Source: Terriglobia bacterium (GTDB lineage Bacteria > Acidobacteriota > Terriglobia > Terriglobales > Acidobacteriaceae). From it: a stretch of DNA of 64,000 nucleotides. This document shows, piece by piece, positions 1-8,868 of this stretch. Each line of letters starts with the position of its first letter. Within the stretch, counting starts at the first letter, position 1. Under the pieces are notes generated by a model. That model was not told the DNA's origin. It worked only from the letters and a program-made list of their open reading frames with translations, and ran no database searches. Position numbers and translations under genes: made by a program. Where the stretch lies: NCBI GenBank assembly GCA_020072585.1, contig JAIQGL010000001.1, positions 124,001 through 188,000 of the forward strand, in the 5' to 3' direction.

Positions 1-114
1 ATGACCCTGGCTGTTGGCGGCGGCCTTGCCGCCGGTTTTTATGCATGGAAGCGAAAACGCGAGGGCAAGGAAGTGATTCCTGATGCCAAAGAGTCGCGCC
101 CCCGCACTGCGTGA
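1..114 (+). CDS. C-terminal tail of a truncated membrane-anchored protein
   Basis: This is the last 37 codons of an open frame that enters from outside the window and ends at TGA 112-114. It encodes a short hydrophobic, glycine/alanine-rich stretch (about residues 2-15) followed by a basic cluster (KRKR) and a hydrophilic tail, which is the pattern of a C-terminal single transmembrane anchor with a cytoplasmic end. An ATG sits at position 1, but nothing shows that it is the real start. No family can be assigned from so little sequence. It converges with the TonB-like gene that ends at 177. Confidence 0.45.
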   Translation: MTLAVGGGLAAGFYAWKRKREGKEVIPDAKESRPRTA

Positions 115-176
115 GCGCTATTGCGGTGCCCACTCCAGCTCAGGCAGAGTTCCTGGACTTCAATCCGCTGTTCGCT

Positions 177-566
177 TCAGTGTGTTTCGGACTGCGGCGC
201 AAAATCGAACTTCACTTCAAGCAGGCTTGTTTTCTCCGCCGTCTCATATTTCCATTTCTTTACCGCGCGGGCCAGGGCATCCACCAGAACGGGGTTTCCA
301 CCCAGTTCCTTGACTTCCTTGACTGTGCCATCTGGCGCAATGGTCACCTGCACTCGTGCTGTACCGCGCATGTTGAGTCTCCGGGCGAGTTCCGGATACT
401 CCGGAGGCTCACCGCTCTTCATTCTGCGGTCGTCAATCGCGAAAGCCGCATGACTCAAAAGTACACAAGCAAGGACGAGTCCAGACACGATACGAACAAG
501 GAGCCGGCCAGGCAGAAACCTTCGACCGGCCCGGCGCTCTTGTACAACTTCTGTTTTGTTAATCAC
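177..566 (-). CDS. TonB-like periplasmic protein (TonB C-terminal domain)
   Basis: This is a 129-residue protein if started at GTG 566. That start has a GAGGGG Shine-Dalgarno about 7 bases upstream, overlapping the stop of the receptor gene (577), so the two are probably translationally coupled. A longer frame runs to 704 but lies inside the receptor. The N terminus has a basic segment and a hydrophobic stretch ending AAFA, consistent with a signal peptide or anchor. The rest resembles the TonB C-terminal fold: PPEYPELARR, then MRGTARVQVTIAPDGTVKEV, then LARAVKKWKY. It lacks the proline-rich spacer of full TonB. It may serve the receptor encoded directly upstream, or be one of the many free TonB-C proteins in this phylum; that role is inferred. 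Confidence 0.75.
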   Translation of the reverse strand: MINKTEVVQERRAGRRFLPGRLLVRIVSGLVLACVLLSHAAFAIDDRRMKSGEPPEYPELARRLNMRGTARVQVTIAPDGTVKEVKELGGNPVLVDALARAVKKWKYETAEKTSLLEVKFDFAPQSETH

Positions 567-576
567 GTCAGGCCCC

Positions 577-3500
577 TCAGAAACTGAATCTCGCTCCGAG
601 CTGGATCTCTCGCTTGGGAAAGTCTGCGGTGAATCCCAGGGGCTGGTTGGGCAGCAACTGGGAGTTTCCGTGCACGTTAAATGGGGCGGCAAAAGCCGGT
701 CCAACCTCGCCGTTCACCCGGGAGTAATTCGTTCTGTTCAGGAGATCGAACGCTTCAGCGGTCAGGTGAATGCTGGCTGTTTCATTGATCCGGAACCGCC
801 GGCTCAAGCGCAGAGAGGTATTGGCATATTCCGGACCAATTCCGGTATTGCGGCCTGCGCCGGGCGGCCGGTCGGCAAAATCCGTGCGATCGCCGTTTAC
901 GTCAGTTCCCGCATAAAGATTGAACGGATGCGGGCTACGGTATTCAACAATGGGCGCCAGTTCAAACCCTTTGAGGATTGGCGATCGGAACGGACTATCG
1001 ATAACGGCGGCTATGACTATTCTGTGCCGCTGGTCAAAGGATGAAAGCGCGCGCTCAGCCGCGGTCTGCACCTGATTGTTGGACCAATAGGTAAAGTCCG
1101 GGGAGTCATCCATGGCTTTGCTGTAGGTGTAGTTGGCCAGCAAGGTGAAGTGGTGGCTGAACCGCTTCTTCAATTCCAGCGTGCCTGCCTGATAGACCGC
1201 GTCGGCCGTTGATGAAAATACGTTGTTGCTGAAGAGTAGAGGATTAGCGAAGCATGGATTGTTGATCGCCACCTGGCACTGCGGATCGGCCCAGTTTTGG
1301 AAAGGCAGGCCGTTGGTCCCGGGGACGTTGGCTGTCACAGGCGCCCCGGACAGTACGTTTACGTCCGTAGAGCGGGCCAGATGGACCGAATGAACGTAGA
1401 TGTAATTGGCGGCAATCGATAAGCCAGGCGCCAGTTCACGCTCAATTCCCAGTGTAGCCTGTTGCGAATAAGGATTGCGGAAATCCGGCGCCGTATTAAA
1501 CGTGATGGCAAATGGCGGCAAGGCGCCGGAGTTGTTCACATTGATGCCGAAGGGCAGCAAATCTGTCGGCGTAATGCAGCCGGGATTGCCCGCAGCCGGT
1601 TGCCCGCACGAAATTTTTCCCTGGGTAAACAATGTCTGGAAGATGGCTGCTGAATTGGCCGCGGGATTTCCCGGAAGACCGTTCAAGGGCACCACGAATG
1701 ATGTGACCTGACGATTGTTGCTCTGACCGCCGTATTGCGCGGAGGACGTATCCACCTGAAGGATGATGGGCGAATAGTAGATTCCATAGCCGCCGCGGAC
1801 CACGGTCTTGTGGTCCTTGAATGGGTCCCAGGCAAAAGACGCACGGGGCGCGAAGTTGTTATAAGACGTGTGAATAAAGGCGCGCTGGTCGATTTCATAG
1901 CGGACGCCCAGATGCAGGCTAAAGTTGGAGCGGAGACTCCAATCGTCTTGCAGATAAACGCTGGTCAGTGGCATCTGAGTGGTTACAGTGGGGTTCCCGA
2001 AGCCCTGGATATAGGCTTGTGGCAGTCCCAGGCTGAACGATTGCATCGCGTTGATCGTGACCGGCCCCGACGTGACCCCGCAGGCGGCCGGCACCTGTAA
2101 GCACGGGCTCAGGATGCCGCCCGGCAGTTCTCCGAAACTGAATTCCCCGCCCATAAAGCCGAAATTCGCGGTCCGGTTGCCGCGCAACATCTCATTGATA
2201 CCCATCTGGAAAATGTGCTTTCCATGGATTGTGTCCAGATTGTCGGCAAACTCGTAATCGCGCTCGGTGGAGATGTTGGGCAGCGTGAGGTTCTGTCCGA
2301 AGTTTCCAAATCCCGCAAGCGCCAGGTTGGGCTCTCCCATGGTATTGGGGATGAGGTTGTATTGGTTGATGTTCCACTGGATCCGGGCTTCATTCAGCGT
2401 GGAGGCGTTGAACGTATGCAGCCATGAGGCTTGCAGCGAATTGGTCCACTGTAGCTCAGAAAAGCCGTTGGAAAAACCGGAGAGAGACTGCACACTCGGG
2501 TCGCTCTCTTCCACATGCGCAACGATGTACCGTAAAGACGTCTGGTTCCGGTCATTGATCTGGTGGTCCAGGCGCACCGATCCCTGGTGCGAAGTAATCG
2601 GAAAGGGCAAAAGGCCGCCATTGGTCTCAAACTGATTCACCAGGAAAGCATTCAAAGAACTCGCCGCCGGGTTGATCGTGAGGATGTTTTGCAGGATGCC
2701 GGCACAGGTGGATGCCGGCATTGCAGGCTGGCCGGTCAGGCAGGGCACGGGTGTTCCGCCTTGCGCCGTCAGGCCGTTGATAATTGCCTGCTGTCCACTT
2801 TGCGGGCCAAAAATGTTGCTGTTGGTGAGCAAAGGAACAGACGCCTGCTTGTTCTGGAGCAAGCCTTCATAGGCGACAAACATAAACGTCCTGTCCTTCT
2901 TCAATGGGAACCCCATGGTTCCGCCAAATTGCTGGCGGCCCAGAGAATTTTTCACCGGCTGTCCCTGGGCAGTGAGTGAGAAGGCCTGGCCCGGAGTGAG
3001 TGCCTGGCTGAAAGCAAACGGGTCACGCGCATCGAGTGCGTCATCGCGGAAGAAGCCATACAGTGACCCGTGAAAAGTGTTTGTCCCGGACTTGGTGACG
3101 ATGTTGATCGATGCGCCATTCGCCCCGCCCAGTACCGCGGAGTAGTTGGCTCGATTGATCTGGAATTCCTGCACCGCGTCCTGGCTCACGTTGGCCATTA
3201 CGAATTGCGAGTAGCCATTGAAGTTCCCGCCATCGACGGTGACAGTGTTGCCTCGCCCATTGCTGCCATAGAGTGAGAGGCCTGACTGAGGCACTTCCCG
3301 CGCACGCAAATCGCGATTGTCCGCGATGGTCAGGGATTCACTCACTCCGGGCATGAGGAGGCTGAAAGAGAGATAGTCCCGGCGGTCAATGGGTAGACCA
3401 TTGATGTATCGCTGGTCCAGAGTGCTGGCCTGGGATGCGCGTTCCACATCCACAACAGGACCTCCAGTGTCCACATCGGCTGTGACTTCCACGTTGCTGG

Positions 3501-3843
3501 CGATGTTCGCCATGTGCATCTGTAGATTGATAATCGTGGTTTCACCCAGAATAACCGTAACGTCCTTTCTGGTTTCCGGCGCGAATCCCTGGCTCTCGAC
3601 TGTCACGCTGTAAACGGCAGGCGGCAGCCCACTGAAGCGATAATGGCCGCTCTCATCGGTCTGAGTGTTGTGCTGGATTCCTTTGGCAGTTTCAATGGCA
3701 ACCACGGGTGCTTTTGCGATCAGAGCCCCTGTAGGATCGGCGACCGTACCGGTAATTTCACCCGAGGTGCCGACTCCCTGACCATAGGCCGACGTTGCAA
3801 GCAGCAGCCCCAGAAGAGCTACTGGCAGATACGCTAACTTCAT
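577..3843 (-). CDS. Oar-like TonB-dependent outer-membrane receptor
   Basis: This is a 1088-residue protein with a signal peptide (hydrophobic core about residues 5-20, cleavage near AYG). A carboxypeptidase-regulatory/CNA-B-like domain follows at about 28-115 (GEITGTVADPTGALIAKAPV, then ESGHYRFSGLPPAVYSVTVESQGF). A plug-like region comes next (GNTVTVDGGNFNGY, NIVTKSGTNTFHG), then a long beta-barrel ending in an aromatic residue (GARFSF), the usual outer-membrane insertion signal. The family is the Oar/TonB-dependent receptor group, which is heavily expanded in Acidobacteriota and usually tied to uptake of large substrates; the substrate cannot be told from sequence. The ATG at 3843 has GGAGA upstream. 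It forms a two-gene unit with the TonB-like gene at 177-566. Confidence 0.9.
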   Translation of the reverse strand: MKLAYLPVALLGLLLATSAYGQGVGTSGEITGTVADPTGALIAKAPVVAIETAKGIQHNTQTDESGHYRFSGLPPAVYSVTVESQGFAPETRKDVTVILGETTIINLQMHMANIASNVEVTADVDTGGPVVDVERASQASTLDQRYINGLPIDRRDYLSFSLLMPGVSESLTIADNRDLRAREVPQSGLSLYGSNGRGNTVTVDGGNFNGYSQFVMANVSQDAVQEFQINRANYSAVLGGANGASINIVTKSGTNTFHGSLYGFFRDDALDARDPFAFSQALTPGQAFSLTAQGQPVKNSLGRQQFGGTMGFPLKKDRTFMFVAYEGLLQNKQASVPLLTNSNIFGPQSGQQAIINGLTAQGGTPVPCLTGQPAMPASTCAGILQNILTINPAASSLNAFLVNQFETNGGLLPFPITSHQGSVRLDHQINDRNQTSLRYIVAHVEESDPSVQSLSGFSNGFSELQWTNSLQASWLHTFNASTLNEARIQWNINQYNLIPNTMGEPNLALAGFGNFGQNLTLPNISTERDYEFADNLDTIHGKHIFQMGINEMLRGNRTANFGFMGGEFSFGELPGGILSPCLQVPAACGVTSGPVTINAMQSFSLGLPQAYIQGFGNPTVTTQMPLTSVYLQDDWSLRSNFSLHLGVRYEIDQRAFIHTSYNNFAPRASFAWDPFKDHKTVVRGGYGIYYSPIILQVDTSSAQYGGQSNNRQVTSFVVPLNGLPGNPAANSAAIFQTLFTQGKISCGQPAAGNPGCITPTDLLPFGINVNNSGALPPFAITFNTAPDFRNPYSQQATLGIERELAPGLSIAANYIYVHSVHLARSTDVNVLSGAPVTANVPGTNGLPFQNWADPQCQVAINNPCFANPLLFSNNVFSSTADAVYQAGTLELKKRFSHHFTLLANYTYSKAMDDSPDFTYWSNNQVQTAAERALSSFDQRHRIVIAAVIDSPFRSPILKGFELAPIVEYRSPHPFNLYAGTDVNGDRTDFADRPPGAGRNTGIGPEYANTSLRLSRRFRINETASIHLTAEAFDLLNRTNYSRVNGEVGPAFAAPFNVHGNSQLLPNQPLGFTADFPKREIQLGARFSF

Positions 3844-4202
3844 GTTGTCTCCTCATACCGCGACAAAACCTCCACATTTTTCTGGACGAACAAGCTCAGG
3901 ATCTGGTCGGGCGTTAGCGCAAAGACTTTTCGCAACAGGATTGGGCACTTGAAATCCTGGATCTTCGGCGCTGGTCTGAGCCGTGAATTAGGCAGAGTAT
4001 GCTGTTGACACTTTCGTCCTGTCCATATTTCTTTGGTAACAGAGACGCCCCTAGTAACGTGCTGAAACTTCAGTAATCAGACGATCACTTCAGTCGCCTA
4101 TGCAATTTTTGGCTGCATTGGTCTAACCCGTCGGGTCCGTTAGGCCCAGGCAGGGATGTGTACTGACTCGAAAATGTTGAATGTTATAAAATTAAGCTAT
4201 TC
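3844..4202. other. Intergenic region between divergent receptor and mqnC genes
   Basis: This stretch of about 360 bases separates two divergent genes and must hold both promoters. The visible candidates are a TTGACA hexamer at 4005-4010 without a convincing -10 partner, and a TATAAA just upstream of mqnC (listed separately). No coding sequence, repeat or structured RNA was recognised. Confidence 0.5.
4163..4190 (+). promoter_or_regulatory. Candidate promoter of mqnC with a leaderless start
   Basis: CTGACT (4163-4168) and TATAAA (4185-4190) are separated by 16 bases. Transcription would begin at about 4197, only some six bases before the ATG at 4203, and no Shine-Dalgarno is present. This suggests a leaderless or nearly leaderless mRNA. 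The -35 match is weak. Confidence 0.4.
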
Positions 4203-5249
4203 ATGTCCCTGACCAAACAACAAGCGCTTGACCTGTTCCGCTCGGACGATCTGATCGGCCTGGGTATGGAAGCCGATTCGCTCCGCCGCAAGCTCCATCC
4301 TGAAGGCGTGGCCACTTACATCATCGATCGCAACATTAATTACACGAATTTCTGCACGGAGTACTGCACTTTTTGCGCTTTCTACGCTCCGGTGAAAGGT
4401 CCCGGTCGCGCCAAGGGCTACGTGCTGGAGATGGAGACGATCTACGAGAAGATCCGCGAGACCGTGGACCTGGGCGGTACCGGCGTGCTCATGCAGGGCG
4501 GCCTGCATCCTGATTTGAAGATCGAGTGGTATGAGGCGATGCTCAGCGGCATCAAGCAGCGCTTTCCGCAGGTCCATCTGCACTGTTTTTCTGCTTCAGA
4601 GATCATCCACTTTGCCGATGTGAGCGGGCTTTCGATTGAAGAAACTATCCAGCGGCTGCGCGATGCCGGCTTGGATTCCATTCCCGGCGGCGGCGCGGAA
4701 ATTCTGGATGATGAAGTCCGTTACAAAATCGCCCGCCTCAAATGCCTGACCGATGACTGGCTCAATGTGCATCGCACCGCGCATAAGCTTGGAATGCGTA
4801 CCACTGCCACCATGATGTTCGGCGTAGGCGAAACGTTTGAGCACCGCATCAACCACTTCCAGCGCGTCTTTGATCTGCAGGAAGAGACCGGCGGATTCAC
4901 TGCGTTTATCCCCTGGAGCTTCCAGCCGGGGAACACCGCTCTGGGCGGACGCCATTGGGAAGAGGCCACGGCGGTGGAATATTTGAAAGTGCTCGCTATC
5001 GCGCGGCTTTATCTTTCGAATTTTGAAAACGTGCAGTCCAGCTGGGTCACGCAGGGTCTGAAAGTCTGCCAGCTTGGCCTGCGTTTCGGCGGCAATGACG
5101 TTGGCTCTGTGATGCTGGAAGAAAACGTTGTACGCTCCGCCGGCGTTGCCAACTGCACTACGGAAGAAGAGCTGCGCCGCATGATTCGCGATGCCGGTTT
5201 CGTTCCCAAGCGGCGCGATACGCTCTACCGGCAGCTGTTTTTGAACTAG
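4203..5249 (+). CDS. mqnC: Dehypoxanthine futalosine cyclase (MqnC), radical SAM
   Basis: This 348-residue radical-SAM enzyme of the futalosine menaquinone pathway closes dehypoxanthine futalosine to cyclic dehypoxanthine futalosine. The cluster-binding cysteines are C51, C55 and C58 (C-x3-C-x2-C, in NYTNFCTEYCTFCAFY). Family landmarks follow: LMQGGLHPDL, SIPGGGAEIL, IPWSFQPGNT and EENVVRSAG. Its length is normal for the family. mqnD lies 2.7 kb downstream on the same strand, separated by unrelated genes. The ATG at 4203 lacks a Shine-Dalgarno but has a TATAAA 12 bases upstream. Confidence 0.93.
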   Translation: MSLTKQQALDLFRSDDLIGLGMEADSLRRKLHPEGVATYIIDRNINYTNFCTEYCTFCAFYAPVKGPGRAKGYVLEMETIYEKIRETVDLGGTGVLMQGGLHPDLKIEWYEAMLSGIKQRFPQVHLHCFSASEIIHFADVSGLSIEETIQRLRDAGLDSIPGGGAEILDDEVRYKIARLKCLTDDWLNVHRTAHKLGMRTTATMMFGVGETFEHRINHFQRVFDLQEETGGFTAFIPWSFQPGNTALGGRHWEEATAVEYLKVLAIARLYLSNFENVQSSWVTQGLKVCQLGLRFGGNDVGSVMLEENVVRSAGVANCTTEEELRRMIRDAGFVPKRRDTLYRQLFLN

Positions 5250-5349
5250 TTTTTTTCTTCAATCCAACTACGCAGTGGTGAGGGGGGCCCTATCACCGCC
5301 AAACTCGGGCGGCGGTGGCCGCCAAAGCGATCCAAGGACGTCACACATC

Positions 5350-5829
5350 ATGCTAGAGCCAAGGAACAACCGCACGATTTGGAGGGAGCACATCGCTGGC
5401 AGTCTCAAGCCACAAGGATTCTTGCCAGGAGCCATCACGCTCGGAGTGGTGATTTTGCTTGCCTGGGTATCGTTGCAAGGTCATGCAGCGCCGCAGGGCA
5501 GAGCCGAATTGCAAGGAAGATGGCAGGCAACCGAAGCTACGTCAAACGGGGAACCGCCACCGCCCGGTATGCTGGAAAAGCTTACACTCGTTTTCAACGG
5601 CGATGCCGTTTCGGTTATGGGAGCCCCTTCAACGCGGTTCACGGTCGATACCAGCTTCACTCCGCCGCATATCGATCTGATGAACAGCCTCCATCAGGTG
5701 GGTATCTACGAGTTGAAGAATGATACGCTCAAGGTCTGCTTTGGGGTCGACGGCGACCGGCCGAAGGGTTTTCATACCGAGAAGGGCACCGATCACACAT
5801 ATATGCTATTAAAGCGCATCAAAAATTAG
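5350..5829 (+). CDS. TIGR03067-type domain protein, membrane-anchored or exported
   Basis: The ATG at 5350 gives 159 residues; the frame is open back to a GTG at 5275, but the extra residues look non-coding. A hydrophobic segment (GAITLGVVILLAWVSL, about residues 26-41) is a signal peptide or anchor. The remainder matches the TIGR03067 pattern known mainly from Planctomycetes and Acidobacteria: ELQGRWQATEATSNGEPPP, then VGIYELKNDTLKVCF, GDRPKGF, and a terminal MLLKR. The biochemical function of the domain is unknown. It stands between mqnC and the glycosyltransferase; no operon link is shown. Confidence 0.7.
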   Translation: MLEPRNNRTIWREHIAGSLKPQGFLPGAITLGVVILLAWVSLQGHAAPQGRAELQGRWQATEATSNGEPPPPGMLEKLTLVFNGDAVSVMGAPSTRFTVDTSFTPPHIDLMNSLHQVGIYELKNDTLKVCFGVDGDRPKGFHTEKGTDHTYMLLKRIKN

Positions 5830-5953
5830 GAGAACTGCAGCGAAAGTCCACGCCAAATCGGCCCGCAAGGTTTTCTAAATACATTCCCCCTTTCTTCGCT
5901 TTATATGATTTACAATCTAACCCTTCGGGCCTTAGCTCTTTGGGAGTCTGTAT

Positions 5954-7582
5954 TTGAACGCCTTTGCCAGTTTCGCGATGTTGCTCTTTGCCGGTTCCCA
6001 GAAGGGGCTGGTTCACTATTTCAAGAGCCAGTTTCTGGACAAGACCTTTCGCGGTCTTTACTCGCCCAATGGGTTTGACCTGGCGCTGCTCATCCCTTAT
6101 TTCATTGTGATGATCATCCTGGCTGGGTATGGTATGCACCGGTATGCGCTGGTTTACATGTATTTCCGGAACCGCAAAAACCGCGCCACGGAGCCTCCGG
6201 CAACGTTCCAGGAACTTCCCCGCGTCACCATTCAGCTTCCCATTTACAACGAGCAGTATGTAATTGATCGTCTGGTGGAATCCATCTGCAAACTGGACTA
6301 TCCGAAGGACAAGCTTGATATTCAGGTGCTGGATGACTCGACCGACGAGACGGTAACGGTGGCGCAGGCAGTTGTTGATCGCTATGCGGCGCTGGGCCAT
6401 CCTATCAGCTACATTCACCGCACCAACCGGGAAGGCTTTAAGGCGGGCGCACTGCAAAACGGCCTGCAGACAGCCAAAGGCGATCTGGTGGCGATCTTTG
6501 ACGCTGACTTTGTTCCTCCGGAAGACTGGCTGATGCGCGTGGTGCACCACTTTACCGATGAGAAGATCGGCATGGTGCAGACGCGCTGGACGCATCTCAA
6601 TCGCAACTACTCATTCCTGACCGAAGTGGAAGCCATCCTGCTGGACGGGCATTTTGTACTGGAGCATGGCGGACGCTCCCGCAGCCAGGTCTTCTTCAAT
6701 TTCAACGGCACCGCCGGCATGTGGCGCCGGCAGGCCATTGCTGAAGCCGGCGGCTGGCAGCACGATACGCTTACGGAAGATACTGACCTTTCCTATCGCG
6801 CCCAGCTCAAAGGCTGGAAGTTTAAATATCTTCAGGATGTTGAGTGCCCCGCGGAGCTGCCGATCGAGATGACCGCGTTCAAGACGCAGCAGGCCCGCTG
6901 GGCCAAGGGCCTGATCCAGACCGGCAAAAAAATTCTGCCTAAAGTATTCAAGAGCGATGTGCCGTTCCGCGTAAAGCTGGAGGCGTTCTATCATCTCAGC
7001 GCCAACCTGAGCTATCCGCTGATGATTGTGCTTTCCACATTGCTCATGCCGGCCATGATTATTCGTTCATTCGGCGGCTGGTTTCAGATGCTGGTGATTG
7101 ACCTGCCGCTGTTCATGGCGTCAACTTTCTCCATCTCAAGTTTTTATCTGGTCTCGCAGAAAGAACTTTTCCCACGGCGCTGGCCGCGTACCTTTCTCTT
7201 TCTACCGTTTCTCATGGCTTTGGGAATCGGCCTCACGCTTACCAACACGCGCGCCGTAATTGAAGCGCTGCTCGGCATCAAGTCGGCCTTCAAGCGCACG
7301 CCCAAGTATGCCGTACAGTCCAAGGCCGATAAGGCCCAGGGGCAGAAATACCGCCGGCGCCTCGGTCTGGTTCCGTGGCTGGAGCTTCTGGTCGGCACAT
7401 ATTTTATTGGCATGTGCACGTATGCTTTTACCAGCGGCAATTATTGGACGATCCCGTTCCTGCTCCTGTTTGTGCTGGGCTATTGGTACACCGGACTGAT
7501 GTCTTTGCTGCAGGGCAGATTTGAGCGCCGCGGTGGCGCGGCACGCGAGCCTCACACTAAGCCATTCCCCGTGGGAGTCTAA
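5954..7582 (+). CDS. Family 2 glycosyltransferase, cellulose-synthase-like
   Basis: This 542-residue membrane glycosyltransferase has two N-terminal membrane segments (near residues 5-15 and 42-60). A GT2 catalytic domain at about 90-320 carries the processive signature D,D,D,QxxRW: DD at 127-128, DAD at 183-185, TEDTD at 274-278 and QQARW at 312-316. Several membrane spans follow (about 335-430, 465-510). No PilZ domain is present. It most resembles the cellulose-synthase/glucomannan-synthase-like proteins common in Acidobacteriota; the sugar donor and product cannot be read from sequence. The start is taken as TTG 5954 with GGGAG about 8 bases upstream; the ATG at 5978 is the alternative. 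A small membrane-protein gene follows after 54 bases. Confidence 0.85.
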   Translation: MNAFASFAMLLFAGSQKGLVHYFKSQFLDKTFRGLYSPNGFDLALLIPYFIVMIILAGYGMHRYALVYMYFRNRKNRATEPPATFQELPRVTIQLPIYNEQYVIDRLVESICKLDYPKDKLDIQVLDDSTDETVTVAQAVVDRYAALGHPISYIHRTNREGFKAGALQNGLQTAKGDLVAIFDADFVPPEDWLMRVVHHFTDEKIGMVQTRWTHLNRNYSFLTEVEAILLDGHFVLEHGGRSRSQVFFNFNGTAGMWRRQAIAEAGGWQHDTLTEDTDLSYRAQLKGWKFKYLQDVECPAELPIEMTAFKTQQARWAKGLIQTGKKILPKVFKSDVPFRVKLEAFYHLSANLSYPLMIVLSTLLMPAMIIRSFGGWFQMLVIDLPLFMASTFSISSFYLVSQKELFPRRWPRTFLFLPFLMALGIGLTLTNTRAVIEALLGIKSAFKRTPKYAVQSKADKAQGQKYRRRLGLVPWLELLVGTYFIGMCTYAFTSGNYWTIPFLLLFVLGYWYTGLMSLLQGRFERRGGAAREPHTKPFPVGV

Positions 7583-7636
7583 GAGCTTTTTGAGAAGTCG
7601 GCGGAAAGCAGCTCTGGTATCCTAGCCGCAACGCTG

Positions 7637-7801
7637 ATGAAGTATTTGTACATACTCCTGGCACTCTCGGTGGTGGCCATTATGGCCGCTGTGGGAGCTC
7701 TGCTGTGGCGCTTACGCTGGCATCTGGGGCGTCCTCATGTGCCGCCACCCAATCCGGCGATTGAGGCCCAGCCAGAGCAGGAACCGGCGGAAAAAACGTA
7801 A
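7637..7801 (+). CDS. Small single-pass membrane protein (54 aa)
   Basis: This short frame encodes MKYLYILLALSVVAIMAAVG, then ALLWRLRW and a proline/glutamate-rich hydrophilic tail ending PAEKT. One transmembrane helix (about residues 3-24) is followed by a basic/aromatic stop-transfer patch and a P/E-rich tail. Codon use is like its neighbours, and it lies 54 bases after the glycosyltransferase on the same strand, so it may be a small accessory subunit. The Shine-Dalgarno is weak. No family is recognised; a chance frame is possible, but the clean TM-plus-tail pattern argues against it. Confidence 0.55.
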   Translation: MKYLYILLALSVVAIMAAVGALLWRLRWHLGRPHVPPPNPAIEAQPEQEPAEKT

Positions 7802-7918
7802 CCGTACTAAGGCTTTTCAGGGAAAATGAATCTGCCGCTGGATGCAGAGATTGATTTTTTAACGCGGCAGACCTCTTGCCGCCCGCACTGAACTCAAGAG
7901 TATTGTAGGATTTCAAGT

Positions 7919-8773
7919 ATGTCATCTTCGTCTGTTTCTGCTTCCGTCCGCGAGATCACGATCGCTCATAGTCCTGACTCTGACGACGCATTCATGTTTT
8001 ATGCCCTGGCCACAAACAAGGTCCGTGTTCCCGGGCTTAAGTTTTCCCATACGCTGACGGACATTGAAACCCTGAACCGCAAGGCCATGGAAGGTTTTTA
8101 TGATGTGAGCGCCATCTCCTTCCACGCCTATCCATACGTGCAGGATAAATACGCGCTCATGCCCTGCGGCGGAAGCGTGGGTGAGCAGTACGGCCCCATG
8201 GTGATTGCACCGCGCATGTTTGGTCTGGAAGAGCTCAAGACCATGCGCGTGGCCGTCCCCGGCACCATGACCACGGCTTACCTTGCGCTCAAACTGTTCG
8301 CGCCTAAAATTGAAACCGCCGTGGTGCCATTTGATCGCATCATCTCAGAAGTCGTCGCCGGCAAGTATGAAGCGGGACTGATTATCCATGAAGGCCAGCT
8401 GACCTACGAACGTTCGGGGCTCAAGCGCATTCTGGATCTGGGCAAGTGGTGGCATGAGCAGACAGGATTGCCGCTGCCTCTGGGTGGAAACGCGATTCGC
8501 CGCGAACTGGGACCGGAGTTGATTGCGCAGGTCACGCAGGCCCTGCGTAACAGCATTCAGTACGCGCTTGACCATCGTGAGCCCGCGCTGGCTTACGCCA
8601 TGCAGTTTGCGCGCGACCTTGACCCGCAGATGGCGGACCGCTTTGTGGGCATGTATGTAAATGATCGCACCATCGATTACGGAGAAGACGGCAAAGAAGC
8701 CGTGGTGAAACTTCTAGACATGGGATACCGTGCCGGTATCATCCCGCACAAGCCGAATGTGGAATTTGTTTGA
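7919..8773 (+). CDS. mqnD: 1,4-dihydroxy-6-naphthoate synthase (MqnD)
   Basis: This 284-residue enzyme cleaves cyclic dehypoxanthine futalosine to 1,4-dihydroxy-6-naphthoate, the step after MqnC in the futalosine menaquinone route. Recognisable family stretches are HSPDSDDAFMFYAL (17-30), DIETLNRKAMEG, AVPGTMTTAYLALKLF, GLIIHEGQLTYERSGL and GKWWHEQTGLPLPLGG. The fold is that of periplasmic-binding-protein-like MqnA/MqnD; the LNRKAMEG and TGLPLPLG stretches favour MqnD over MqnA. The ATG has TAGGA about 8 bases upstream. A convergent terminator lies just after it. Confidence 0.92.
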   Translation: MSSSSVSASVREITIAHSPDSDDAFMFYALATNKVRVPGLKFSHTLTDIETLNRKAMEGFYDVSAISFHAYPYVQDKYALMPCGGSVGEQYGPMVIAPRMFGLEELKTMRVAVPGTMTTAYLALKLFAPKIETAVVPFDRIISEVVAGKYEAGLIIHEGQLTYERSGLKRILDLGKWWHEQTGLPLPLGGNAIRRELGPELIAQVTQALRNSIQYALDHREPALAYAMQFARDLDPQMADRFVGMYVNDRTIDYGEDGKEAVVKLLDMGYRAGIIPHKPNVEFV

Positions 8774-8826
8774 TCTGGTTTTGATTAGCAAACGTTCGTG
8801 GTCCAAAACTTCTTTGTTATAAAAGT

Positions 8827-8857
8827 AAAAAGACGCAGGCTTGGCCTGCGTCTTTTT
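8827..8857. terminator. Bidirectional terminator between mqnD and the RRM gene
   Basis: A 9-bp GC-rich stem (8832-8840 with 8844-8852) with a 3-base loop is flanked by five A on the left (8827-8831) and five T on the right (8853-8857). It can end transcripts from both convergent genes. Confidence 0.9.
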
Positions 8858-8868
8858 GTTTGTAAGAT

